A stretch of DNA of 45,827 nucleotides from assembly GCA_017537045.1 (NCBI GenBank), contig JAFYLN010000193.1, positions 1 to 45,827 on the forward strand, given 5' to 3'. A model generated the notes under the pieces. It saw only the letters and a program-made list of their open reading frames with translations. It did no database searches and was not told where the DNA came from. This document shows positions 1 to 8,245 of this stretch, piece by piece. Both the position numbers and the translations under genes were made by a program. Each line of letters opens with the position of its first letter. Within the stretch, counting starts at the first letter, position 1. The DNA comes from Oscillospiraceae bacterium (GTDB taxonomy: Bacteria; Bacillota_A; Clostridia; Oscillospirales; Oscillospiraceae).

Positions 1-90
1 CATATGAGAGAACTCTGGGCGGCAGAATGCGAGGCTGAATCGGGTACGTACAGAGAGGCTGCGTTTACTCAGGGTACTGAAGAATGTTAA
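1..90 (+). CDS. C-terminal end of an unidentified gene (cut by window edge)
   Basis: Frame 1 is open from the first base to a TAA at 88-90 and gives the last 29 residues of a protein, rich in Glu and Ala and ending GTEEC. The stop overlaps the start of the next gene (ATG at 84), a 7-nt overlap that suggests translational coupling with the DMT permease downstream. The fragment is too short to assign to a family. It is weakly supported because no upstream sequence is available. Confidence 0.45.
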   Translation, partial: HMRELWAAECEAESGTYREAAFTQGTEEC

Positions 91-935
91 ATTATTTTTT
101 AGTAATTTGTGCAACTATTCTTTTTTCACTTCAGTTTCTGTTTAACCAGCAGTTCCAGAAAGAAAACGGAGAAGATTTAAAAAGCACACTTGTATTTTCT
201 TTGTATCAGAGCATAGTTGTTGCAATTATAATGCTATTTATAGGCAAGTTCCACGTTGAGTTTACTCTTTATAGCCTTGCTATGGCTGCGCTATATGCTG
301 TTGTGTGTATATCAATGACGTACTTTAGTCTAAAGGCATTTGCGGTGACGAATTTATCTGTGTATTCGGTATTTTCAATGCTCGGCGGTATGCTTTTACC
401 GTTTCTGCTGGGGGTAGCATTCTACGATGAAGGCTTATCGCCCTCAAAGGTTATTTGCTGCTTATTAATCATTCTTTCGGTAATGCTGAATATGAAAAAA
501 GAAAAGGGTAGTATGGTAGCGTTTTTCTACTATATGGCGGTATTCGTTCTTAACGGTATGGCAGGCGTACTTTCCAAAATTCATCAGTCATCAACCTTGC
601 CCCACGTGGACAGCACGAGTTATATGATACTAATGAGCACTGTATCTGTTGTTATATGTCTTGTGTGGCTTATTTTGAAATACAGGTGTGTTCCTCTTAT
701 AAAAGGGAAGAGCCTTGTATACGTTTCGGGGTACGGAATTTTCAACGGAGTCGGCAATCTTTTCTTGCTTATAGCACTGTCAACGCTTCCCGCTTCCGTT
801 CAGTATCCCCTTGTAACAGGCGGTGTAATGGTATTCTCGACTCTTATCAGTATGATAAGAAAAGAAGACCTTACACTTAAAGATTATATATCCACGTTAG
901 TTGCATTTGCAGCATCGGTTCTTATTGTATTTTAA
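84..935 (+). CDS. EamA/DMT-superfamily permease
   Basis: This 283-residue protein is almost entirely hydrophobic, with about ten predicted membrane helices in the two-times-five layout of EamA-type drug/metabolite transporters. The substrate cannot be told; the family exports or imports amino acids, sugars and other small metabolites across the cytoplasmic membrane. The start overlaps the stop of the preceding partial gene, and no strong GGAGG precedes it, which fits coupled translation. Codon use is AT-rich (AGA, ATA, TTA and CTT are frequent), unlike the genes beyond about 1650. It converges on xylA, with a bidirectional terminator between them. Confidence 0.85.
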   Translation: MLNYFLVICATILFSLQFLFNQQFQKENGEDLKSTLVFSLYQSIVVAIIMLFIGKFHVEFTLYSLAMAALYAVVCISMTYFSLKAFAVTNLSVYSVFSMLGGMLLPFLLGVAFYDEGLSPSKVICCLLIILSVMLNMKKEKGSMVAFFYYMAVFVLNGMAGVLSKIHQSSTLPHVDSTSYMILMSTVSVVICLVWLILKYRCVPLIKGKSLVYVSGYGIFNGVGNLFLLIALSTLPASVQYPLVTGGVMVFSTLISMIRKEDLTLKDYISTLVAFAASVLIVF

Positions 936-948
936 AAACATAAAAAAT

Positions 949-995
949 ATAACCGCAAACTCTTAAATTTAGAAGAGTTGCGGTTATATTTTTAT
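949..995. terminator. Bidirectional terminator between DMT permease and xylA
   Basis: Arms at 949-964 and 973-987 pair over 15 bp with one bulged A around an 8-nt loop. A T-rich run follows on the plus strand (988-993), and an A-run at 942-947 serves as the T-run on the minus strand. It can therefore end both convergent transcripts. Confidence 0.85.
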
Positions 996-1024
996 GTTGT
1001 TGGAGGGTAATATGTTTTATAAAA

Positions 1025-2338
1025 TCAGCCGAATAATACTGAATTCACAATGCTATTCAGATATTCCTGTCTTCCGCTCGCAGGCTCGTTTGTTGAACCG
1101 AGTTTTTCTGCATAGTCTGCAAGTTCTGCAAGAGTTGCGCTTCCAGAAAGTATTTTCTTTCCGATTTGCGTGTTTCTGAAACTTGCATACTTGTCGGCAA
1201 CAAATGCGTCTATTCTTCCGTCTTCGATAATTTTTGCGGCATTGATAAGACCGAGTGCAAAGGTATCCATACCGAGGATAAATGCGTGGAACATATCTTC
1301 GGGAGTATTGCTGGGACGGCGGTTTTTAGCGTCAAAGTTAAATCCTCCCGTAAGTCCGCCTGCCTTTATAACTTCATACATACACATTGTTGCGCTGTAT
1401 ACGTCGCAGGGAAATTCGTCTGTATCCCAACCGAGGAGATAGTCTCCCTGGTTAGCGTCAATAGAACCGAGCATTCCGTTTATTGCGGAAATTCTGAGTT
1501 CGTGCTCGAATGTGTGACCCGCAAGTGTTGCGTGGTTTGCTTCGATATTCATCTTGAAGTCTTTGTCAAGTCCGTACTGTCTTAAAAATCCGATAGCAGT
1601 AGCGGCATCGAAATCGTACTGATGCTTCATGGGTTCCTTGGGCTTGGGTTCGATGTAGAAATCACCCTTGAAGCCGATGGAGCGGCCATACTTCACAGCC
1701 ATCTTCATCAGGGCCGCAATGTTTTCCTGCTCGAACTTCACGTCGGTGTTCAGCAGGGTCTCGTAGCCTTCACGGCCGCCCCAGAACACGTAACCCTTAC
1801 CGCCCAGTTTCACGGTAATATCCAGCGCCTTCTTGACCTGAGCGGCTGCGAAGCAGAAAACATCGGCAGAGTTTGAAGAACCTGCGCCGTTCATGAAGCG
1901 GGGATTGCCGAACATATTGGCAGTACCCCACAGGCACTTGATGCCGGTTTCCTTCATCTTCTCCAGGATGTAGTCGGAGATCTCGTCCAGACGGCGGTTG
2001 GTTTCCTTGATGTCATCGGCCTCCGGAACGATATCCACATCGTGGAAGCAGAAATACTCGATGCCCAGCTTCTGCATGAACTCGAAGCCTGCGTCCACCT
2101 TGGCCTTGGCGTGCTCCATGGTACCGGGGACAGCACCGAAGGACTTATCGGCAGTCTCGCGGCCGAACATATCAGTACCGCCGGCGCAGAGGTTGTGCCA
2201 CCAGGCCATAGCGAAGGGCAAATGTTCCTTCATGGGCTTGCCCATCACGGTCTTATCTGCGTCATAGAACTTAAATGCCAGAGGATTGGTAGACTGGGGG
2301 CCTTCATAAGGAATCACAGGAATGTTGGGAAAATACAT
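1025..2338 (-). CDS. xylA: Xylose isomerase
   Basis: This cytoplasmic enzyme interconverts D-xylose and D-xylulose. The length of 437 residues fits the long class II isomerases. The catalytic His and Asp of FHDVDI sit near residues 99-102, and the metal ligands lie in the [26 protein letters not shown] and WDTDEFP blocks. I chose the ATG at 2336-2338 because GGAGG (2347-2351) lies 8 nt upstream; the upstream ATG at 2344 is only 2 nt from it. It follows xylB directly and is probably the last gene of the GH94-GH1-xylB-xylA operon. The C-terminal 40-45% (1025 to about 1620) uses AGA, GGA, ATA and TTA codons, while the N-terminal part uses CGC, GGC and CTG. The gene is therefore a composition mosaic, although the frame and all motifs are intact. 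Confidence 0.95.
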   Translation of the reverse strand: MYFPNIPVIPYEGPQSTNPLAFKFYDADKTVMGKPMKEHLPFAMAWWHNLCAGGTDMFGRETADKSFGAVPGTMEHAKAKVDAGFEFMQKLGIEYFCFHDVDIVPEADDIKETNRRLDEISDYILEKMKETGIKCLWGTANMFGNPRFMNGAGSSNSADVFCFAAAQVKKALDITVKLGGKGYVFWGGREGYETLLNTDVKFEQENIAALMKMAVKYGRSIGFKGDFYIEPKPKEPMKHQYDFDAATAIGFLRQYGLDKDFKMNIEANHATLAGHTFEHELRISAINGMLGSIDANQGDYLLGWDTDEFPCDVYSATMCMYEVIKAGGLTGGFNFDAKNRRPSNTPEDMFHAFILGMDTFALGLINAAKIIEDGRIDAFVADKYASFRNTQIGKKILSGSATLAELADYAEKLGSTNEPASGRQEYLNSIVNSVLFG

Positions 2339-2353
2339 AATCATTACCTCCAA

Positions 2354-3832
2354 TTATTGAATTTCGGGGAACAATGCCTTGATGGCAGGATAGATTTTTT
2401 TAAACTGCTGGTATCTTGCTTCATATTTGGCTACCAGTTCCGGTTCGGGCTTTACAGTGGATGCAGTCGCACACAGCTTGCCGCAGCAGTCCTTGACGGT
2501 TTCATATTCACCGCAGGCTACCATGGCCAACATGGCACCGCCCATACCGGGTCCCTGCTCAGAAACAGGAATTTCCAGCTCGCAATTCAGGACATTGGCA
2601 AAAATCCGCTTCCACAAAGGCGATTTTGCGCCGCCGCCGCAGATTTTGGAGCTATTGATGGTGATACCAAGGCTCCTCGCAACCTCCACGCTGTCGCGGA
2701 TGGCGAAGGCCACACCTTCCAGAACTGCCTGCACCATGTCGGCGCGGGTAGTATCCATCGTCATGCCGATGAAGGCACCACGGGCATTGGTGTCGTTGAT
2801 GGGGCTGCGCTCGCCCATGAGATAGGGCAGGAAGAACACATGGTTTTCACCCAGTTTTTCGTCAGTAATAGGTGCTTGCTCTACAGCATGGTCGCTTGTT
2901 CCCAAGATATCTTCCAGCAGCCACTTGTTGCAGCTTGCTGCTGAGAGCATGCAACCCATCAGATGCCAGCCGCCATCGGCATGGGCGAAGGCATGGAGCG
3001 CATTGTTGGGATCCACGCCAAACTGCTCGGAAGAGATGAACACCGTGCCGGAGGTTCCCAAACTGATATTGCAGCCGCCCTCGCCGACCACGCCGGTACC
3101 CACCGCAGCAGCCGCATTGTCACCTGCACCGGCGCAGACCTTAACGCTTTCCGGCAGTCCCAGCGCAGCCGCCACATCGGGTTTGACCATGCCGATGGGT
3201 GCAAAGCTTTCAAACAGCTCCGGCATCTGGGTTTCGGAAATACCGCAGATTTCCAGCATCTCTTTCGACCAGCACTTGTGCGCTACATCCAGCAGCAGCA
3301 TTCCGGAGGCATCGGAATAATCGCAGGCATGAACACCAGTCAGAACATAATTGATATAGTCCTTGGGGAGCATAATCTTGGCAATCTTGTCAAAATTCTC
3401 CGGTTCATTCTCTTTCATCCAGAGGATCTTGGGGGCTGTGAAGCCTGCAAAGGCGATGTTTGCGGTCAGCTCGGAGAGTTTCTCCTTACCGATGACACCA
3501 TTGAGGTAATCCACCTGTTTCGCGGTTCTGCCGTCGTTCCAAAGGATGGCCGGGCGGATCACATTGTCGTCCTTGTCCAGCACCACCAGACCGTGCATCT
3601 GGCCGCCGGTGCCGATACCCGCCACTTTGTCTGCATCAAACCCTCTCAGCAGCGCGGGTACACCCTCATAGAGTGCCTTGCGCCAATCCTCCGGTTTTTG
3701 CTGGCTCCAGCCTGCCCGGGGGAATTCCAGAGGGTACTCCTTTGATACCACATTTTTGATTTGACCCTGTCCGTCCATCAGCAGCAGCTTCATGGCAGAA
3801 GTACCAAGGTCAATGCCGATATACAGCTTCAT
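2354..3832 (-). CDS. xylB: Xylulokinase (FGGY family)
   Basis: This kinase phosphorylates D-xylulose with ATP to xylulose 5-phosphate, the entry to the pentose phosphate pathway. It has the FGGY N-terminal fold starting YIGIDLGTSAMK, a substrate region with WNDGRT and GGQMHG, and the C-terminal ATP-binding block GGGAKSPLWKR. At 492 residues it has the usual family length. The ATG at 3830-3832 is preferred over the 3-residue longer form because GGGAG (3841-3845) lies 8 nt upstream. The stop lies 2 bases before the xylA Shine-Dalgarno sequence, so the two genes are tightly coupled. The neighbour makes D-xylulose a better call than other FGGY substrates. Confidence 0.95.
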   Translation of the reverse strand: MKLYIGIDLGTSAMKLLLMDGQGQIKNVVSKEYPLEFPRAGWSQQKPEDWRKALYEGVPALLRGFDADKVAGIGTGGQMHGLVVLDKDDNVIRPAILWNDGRTAKQVDYLNGVIGKEKLSELTANIAFAGFTAPKILWMKENEPENFDKIAKIMLPKDYINYVLTGVHACDYSDASGMLLLDVAHKCWSKEMLEICGISETQMPELFESFAPIGMVKPDVAAALGLPESVKVCAGAGDNAAAAVGTGVVGEGGCNISLGTSGTVFISSEQFGVDPNNALHAFAHADGGWHLMGCMLSAASCNKWLLEDILGTSDHAVEQAPITDEKLGENHVFFLPYLMGERSPINDTNARGAFIGMTMDTTRADMVQAVLEGVAFAIRDSVEVARSLGITINSSKICGGGAKSPLWKRIFANVLNCELEIPVSEQGPGMGGAMLAMVACGEYETVKDCCGKLCATASTVKPEPELVAKYEARYQQFKKIYPAIKALFPEIQ

Positions 3833-3873
3833 GATAATCACTCCCTTTAACCACGGTTTGACCTTTCACAGGT

Positions 3874-5229
3874 TTATTCTTGCGGGAAAGCGACCTCTCC
3901 CGTGCGTATGACTTCTTTGTACCACCGGAAGGAATCCTTGGGGATCCGCCGGAGGTTGGGATAATCCATGTAAACAAGGCCGAACCGGTCACCGTAACCG
4001 CTGTGCCACTCGAAATTATCTGTCAGCGACCAGTGGAAGTAGCCCTGAATGTCTGCTCCCAGTTCAATTGCGTGGTGCAGACAGTTTAAATAGCGGGTCA
4101 GAAAATCGATCCTGTCCGGATCGTGGACTTTACCGTCCAGATAGATCCGGTCGTTGCAGCTAAGGCCGTTTTCGGTAATGTACATGGGCAGGCTGTAGCG
4201 TTCATGGAGGAATTTCATGCCCCAGCCCAAAACTTCCGGCGTAACAGGCCATTTCAGCGCTGTGCGGGGGAAGCCCGCATATTTGGGGACATATTCAAAG
4301 CCGGCATCTGCAGTCCGCACCTCATGGCCGTTGTAGACATTGAAGCCCAGCATGTCGGGCACCGTGTGAATGAGCTCCAACTGCTGCGGTGTCACCGCCT
4401 GCACCAGCGGCTCCAGTGCAGTCCCTGCACAATCGGGGAATCTGCCCAGACAGATGGGATCCAGCAGCCAGTGGTGGGTGAATACCCAAAACGCTTCCGC
4501 CGTGGCAAAGGTGGCTGCCCGGGCAGCTGCAATATCCGCTTCCGTTTCAGGGTAGCACAGATTACCGGTGGAGGCAATCCCCACCATGGCAGCGGGGTTC
4601 GTTTCCTTGATAGCACGCTGGGCAAGGCCGTGGGCAATCATCTGATTGACATGGACATGGAACTGTCCTTTCAGGCTTAGCTTCAATCCCGGTGCATGGA
4701 GTCCCTGTGCATAACCCAGAGATGTGGTGCACTGGGGTTCATTGAGTGTAAAATAGTTTTTGACACGGCCTTTAAAATGCTTTGCCATCATACCGGCGAA
4801 CCGTGCAAAGGCATGGGCTGTTTCTTCGACCCGCCAGCCGCCCCGGTCTTCCGCTGCCTGGGGCAGTTCCCAGTGATAGAGGGTCATATAAGGCTCGATC
4901 CCCGCTGCAAGGCAGCCGTCCACGATTCTTTCGTAATAGGCAAGTCCTGCTGCATTCCAGTTTCCGTCGGCATTGGGATCAATTCGCGCCCAGCTGGTAG
5001 AAAAACGGTAGGCTTTGATGCCCAGTTCCTTCATCAGCGCAATGTCTTCTTCATAGCGGTGGTAGGCATCACAGGCCACATCGCCATGATCGTCATAGGC
5101 AATTTTTCCCGGTGTGTGGCTGAATGTATCCCAGATCGATGCTCCACCGCCGTCTGCGGTGGAAAAGCCCTCGATCTGATAGGCGCTGGATGCCGCACCC
5201 CAGAGGAAGCCCTTGGGAAATTTGCTCAT
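3874..5229 (-). CDS. GH1 beta-glucosidase
   Basis: This 451-residue retaining glycosidase has no signal peptide and so acts in the cytoplasm on imported beta-linked disaccharides. It starts with the GH1 signature FPKGFLWGAASSAYQIEG. The acid/base Glu is near residue 164 in TLNEPQ and the nucleophile Glu near residue 352 in YITENGLS. It overlaps the upstream GH94 gene by 4 nt (ATGA), so translation is coupled. The context with XylAB and a cellobiose phosphorylase suggests cello-oligosaccharides, mixed glucosides or aryl glucosides. GH1 members also cut beta-xylosides, beta-galactosides or 6-phospho-sugars, and no PTS is nearby to argue for the last. Confidence 0.93.
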   Translation of the reverse strand: MSKFPKGFLWGAASSAYQIEGFSTADGGGASIWDTFSHTPGKIAYDDHGDVACDAYHRYEEDIALMKELGIKAYRFSTSWARIDPNADGNWNAAGLAYYERIVDGCLAAGIEPYMTLYHWELPQAAEDRGGWRVEETAHAFARFAGMMAKHFKGRVKNYFTLNEPQCTTSLGYAQGLHAPGLKLSLKGQFHVHVNQMIAHGLAQRAIKETNPAAMVGIASTGNLCYPETEADIAAARAATFATAEAFWVFTHHWLLDPICLGRFPDCAGTALEPLVQAVTPQQLELIHTVPDMLGFNVYNGHEVRTADAGFEYVPKYAGFPRTALKWPVTPEVLGWGMKFLHERYSLPMYITENGLSCNDRIYLDGKVHDPDRIDFLTRYLNCLHHAIELGADIQGYFHWSLTDNFEWHSGYGDRFGLVYMDYPNLRRIPKDSFRWYKEVIRTGEVAFPQE

Positions 5230-7640
5230 AGTGTCACCTCCACCGTAACAGTGCTCCGCTCAGACAGGGGAACCACGTTACCATGAATGACAGCACCATC
5301 CATGCACATGCTCTTTTCGCCGGTGCGCTTGACATGAACGGTATATTCCGTGCCGCGGAAACGGCGGATCACCGTAAATTCATTCCAGTCATCCGGTACG
5401 CAGGGTGCAATACGCAGGCCGTCATATTCAGGATAGATACCCAGAATCGCCTGCGAAATACTCAGGAACGTCCAGCTTGCGGTTCCGGTGAGCCAGCTGT
5501 TTTTTGCATGACCCGGATTGCCGGAGGCCCGACCCGTAACCATCTGGGAATAGCAGTAGGGTTCTGTTTCGTGGATTTCGCTCTTGTCCTCCAGATAGGC
5601 AGGGCAGATGCGGCGGTAAATATCAAAGGCTTCGTTGCCCCGGCCCAGCGCGGCTTCCGCGCAGACGATCCAGGGATTATTATGGCAGAAAACAGAGCCG
5701 TTCTCCTTAAATCCGGGCGGATAGGAAGAAATCTCGCCCAGTTCCAGATGGTATTTCGTATAGCAGGGGTGCAGCAGCTCCACACCGTATTCCCCAAGCA
5801 GGTATTTCCGGGTGGAATCCATGGCCTTCAGGCCGTACTCCTTGCCGCCGACACCTGCCAAAGTGCAGAAGCCCTGCGGTTCAATAAAAATCTGCCCCTC
5901 TTCGCATTCGGAAGCGCCGACCTTATTGCCATAGGCATCATAGGCGCGGAGGAACCATTGGCCGTCCCAGCCATGTTTCAGAATGGCTTTCTCCATTTCT
6001 GCCACTGCCGCAAGGATGGCCTGCGCCTCTTCTTTCAGGCCGATACGCTGGCACAGCGCCGCATATTCCCTGCCATAATTGACGAACATGCCGCCGATGA
6101 ATACAGATTCTGCCACAGGGCCTTCACTGGGGCCAAAGGTCTGGAAGGATTCGCCCGGTTCTTCCGAGAAACAGTTCAGGTTCAGGCAGTCATTCCAGTC
6201 GGCACGGCCGATGAGTGGCAGACCGTGGGGGCCACGGTTGTTAATGGTAAAATTCACACTGCGGCGCACATGCTCCAGAAGCGGAACTTCGGAGCCGGGC
6301 ACATTGTCAAAGGGGGTCGGATGATCCAGAATGGTGAAATCGCCTGTCTCCTTGATATAGGCGCAGACTGCACCCACCAGCCACAGGGGATCATCGTTAA
6401 AGCCGCCGCCAATGTCGTTGTTGCCCCGCTTGGTCAGGGGCTGGTACTGGTGATAGGTAGAGCCATCGGCAAACTGGATGGAAGCAATGTCGATGATACG
6501 CTCCCTCGCCCGATCCGGCACAATATGCATGAAGCCATAAAGATCCTGACAGGAATCCCGGAAACCCATACCACGGCCGGTACCGGTTTCATAATAGGAA
6601 GCGGAACGGCTCAGATTAAAGGTGACCATGCACTGGTACTGGTGCCAGATGTTGACCATACGGCTGAGTTTTTCATCCTGAATACGCAGCTGATAGTTGC
6701 CCAGCAGCTTATCCCAGTAGGCAGCCAGCTCTGCCAGCGCCGCATCCACGGCAGCGGGCTCGGCAAATTTGCCGCAGACTGCCTTGGCCGTATCCTTACG
6801 AATAATGCCGGGCGCAAGGAATTTCTGATCACGCGGATTTTTTCCGTAGCCCAGCGTAAAGATCACGCGGCGGCTTTCGCCGGGCGCAAGCTCCAGTTCC
6901 AGATGGTGGCAGCCAATGGGATACCAGCCGGTGATTCTGGAAAAAGCGCTGCGTTCTTCCCGCACCAGCTGCGCATCGCGCCAGTCACCCATATGGCCGA
7001 GGAAGGTGTTACGATCCGTGTCCCAGCCGGCTGCAGGGACATTGACACCATAAAATGCATAGTGATCCCTGCGCTCCCGGTACTCGGTTTTATGGTAAAT
7101 AATGCCGTCTTCCACTTCGGATTCGGCAATATTGAGATTTCTCTGATAATTATTGGCATCATCCACGGCGTTCCACAGGCACCACTCCATAACGCCCCAG
7201 ATGTGAACTGGTTTTGCTTCGGTACTTTCGTTGGTCAGCACCAGATCGTGAACTTCACAGTTTTCGCCTACGGGGACAAAGAATGTCATCTTCGCCCGTA
7301 AACCATCTCTGGCACTGTCAAAGGTGGTATATCCCATACCATGACGGCACTCATAATGATCCAGCTTCGTTCTGGTAGGCAAAAAGCCGGGATTCCATGG
7401 TTCCTTGCCGGATTCTTTGATATAGTAGAACCGGCCGCCGTTATCGCCGGGGACAGAATTATAGCGGTAGCGCAGCAGGCGCTGGAGCTTTGCATCCCGA
7501 TAGAAGCAGTAGCCGCCACCGGTATTGGAGATCATGCCGAGAAAATCCTCACTGCCCAAATAGTTGATCCAAGGCAGGGGCGTTGCGGGTGTTGTGATCA
7601 CATATTCCCGCCGGGCATCATCAAAATATCCGTATTGCAT
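5226..7640 (-). CDS. Cellobiose phosphorylase (GH94)
   Basis: The 804-residue protein should cleave cellobiose with phosphate to glucose 1-phosphate and glucose, saving one ATP over hydrolysis. Its start (YGYFDDARREYVITTP, then PWINYLGSEDFLG and GGYCFYRDA) matches the N-terminal beta-sandwich of cellobiose phosphorylases. The catalytic Asp lies in RADWNDCLN near residue 481 of the (alpha/alpha)6 barrel. The later HPCYTKYHLELGEIS and ENGSVFCHNNPW stretches are also typical of the family. There is no signal peptide. It is the first gene of the GH94-GH1-xylB-xylA operon, with the ribosome-binding site GAGGTG ahead of its ATG. Related specificities such as laminaribiose or cellobionate phosphorylase are less likely by sequence pattern but not excluded. 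Confidence 0.92.
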   Translation of the reverse strand: MQYGYFDDARREYVITTPATPLPWINYLGSEDFLGMISNTGGGYCFYRDAKLQRLLRYRYNSVPGDNGGRFYYIKESGKEPWNPGFLPTRTKLDHYECRHGMGYTTFDSARDGLRAKMTFFVPVGENCEVHDLVLTNESTEAKPVHIWGVMEWCLWNAVDDANNYQRNLNIAESEVEDGIIYHKTEYRERRDHYAFYGVNVPAAGWDTDRNTFLGHMGDWRDAQLVREERSAFSRITGWYPIGCHHLELELAPGESRRVIFTLGYGKNPRDQKFLAPGIIRKDTAKAVCGKFAEPAAVDAALAELAAYWDKLLGNYQLRIQDEKLSRMVNIWHQYQCMVTFNLSRSASYYETGTGRGMGFRDSCQDLYGFMHIVPDRARERIIDIASIQFADGSTYHQYQPLTKRGNNDIGGGFNDDPLWLVGAVCAYIKETGDFTILDHPTPFDNVPGSEVPLLEHVRRSVNFTINNRGPHGLPLIGRADWNDCLNLNCFSEEPGESFQTFGPSEGPVAESVFIGGMFVNYGREYAALCQRIGLKEEAQAILAAVAEMEKAILKHGWDGQWFLRAYDAYGNKVGASECEEGQIFIEPQGFCTLAGVGGKEYGLKAMDSTRKYLLGEYGVELLHPCYTKYHLELGEISSYPPGFKENGSVFCHNNPWIVCAEAALGRGNEAFDIYRRICPAYLEDKSEIHETEPYCYSQMVTGRASGNPGHAKNSWLTGTASWTFLSISQAILGIYPEYDGLRIAPCVPDDWNEFTVIRRFRGTEYTVHVKRTGEKSMCMDGAVIHGNVVPLSERSTVTVEVTL

Positions 7641-7652
7641 TACTTACACCTC

Positions 7653-7682
7653 TTGAAATCAGGTTTGTGAACGTGCTATACT
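7653..7682 (+). promoter_or_regulatory. Promoter of the small membrane-anchored protein gene
   Basis: A -35 TTGAAA (7653-7658) and a -10 TATACT (7677-7682) are separated by 18 bp. The gene start lies 28 bp downstream with GGGAG 6 nt before the ATG. Confidence 0.6.
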
Positions 7683-7685
7683 TGT

Positions 7686-7699
7686 GTCAATTCATTGAC
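7686..7699. promoter_or_regulatory. Inverted repeat over a likely transcription start (operator candidate)
   Basis: GTCAAT and ATTGAC form perfect 6-bp arms around a 2-bp centre. The repeat sits directly after the -10 box of the plus-strand promoter, a position where a repressor would block initiation. The regulator is unknown. Confidence 0.35.
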
Positions 7700-7710
7700 G
7701 GGAGCAAACT

Positions 7711-8211
7711 ATGGATAAGAGAAAAAAGCTGCAAAATTTCTGGTTTTACTCTAAGAAGCATCTTCTGACCGGTCTTGCCGTAGTGATGGTGCTTGCATAT
7801 CTTGGGATTCAGAAAATCACCACAGTAAAGCCGGATTACCACATCGGTCTGGTTCGTGCCAATGCCTGCACAGACGGGATGCTTCAGGAACTGGAAGATC
7901 TATTCACTTCCGCAGGCACCGATGTAAATGGTGACGGGCAGGTACTGGTTCAGATCCACACCTACTACGTTGATCTTGCAGATCAGGATGAAAACGCGGG
8001 TGTCAGCAATGCAGAGGTGGTTCAGGCTCTGGATGCCGACCTGATCGGCGGCATGAGCGGCATCTTCCTGCTGGAGGATGTGGAAACCTTCCGCCGTGTT
8101 ACCGGTGATATTCTTTCCGGCTCCGTCATAGCGGTGGATAACGGCCTGTATCTGACGATCCGCAGGGATGCCGCAGCTGCATACACCACACTGGCTGAAA
8201 AGATACCGTAA
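7711..8211 (+). CDS. Small membrane-anchored protein of unknown function
   Basis: This 166-residue protein has a basic N-terminus, one hydrophobic helix at about residues 19-36 (LTGLAVVMVLAYLGI) and then a soluble acidic domain that should lie outside the membrane. There is no lipobox Cys and no cleavage site I trust. I do not recognise the family. It has its own promoter, ribosome-binding site (GGGAG 7700-7704) and terminator, and lies alone on the plus strand between two minus-strand sugar operons. The GH3 gene from the other side ends inside its terminator T-run, so read-through from that operon would make antisense RNA to this gene. Confidence 0.8.
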   Translation: MDKRKKLQNFWFYSKKHLLTGLAVVMVLAYLGIQKITTVKPDYHIGLVRANACTDGMLQELEDLFTSAGTDVNGDGQVLVQIHTYYVDLADQDENAGVSNAEVVQALDADLIGGMSGIFLLEDVETFRRVTGDILSGSVIAVDNGLYLTIRRDAAAAYTTLAEKIP

Positions 8212-8219
8212 TTCTCCCT

Positions 8220-8245
8220 CCGCCCCATAACGGGGCGGATTTTTT
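8220..8245 (+). terminator. Rho-independent terminator of the 7711-8211 gene
   Basis: CCGCCCC (8220-8226) pairs with GGGGCGG (8232-8238) around a 5-nt loop and is followed by six T residues (8240-8245). The minus strand has no T-run here, so it works only for the plus strand. It overlaps the last bases of the GH3 gene. Confidence 0.9.

Noticed and set aside
5283..7301. 672-residue open frame opposite the GH94 gene
   Set aside because: The minus strand holds a full cellobiose phosphorylase; the plus-strand frame has no domain pattern or ribosome-binding site.
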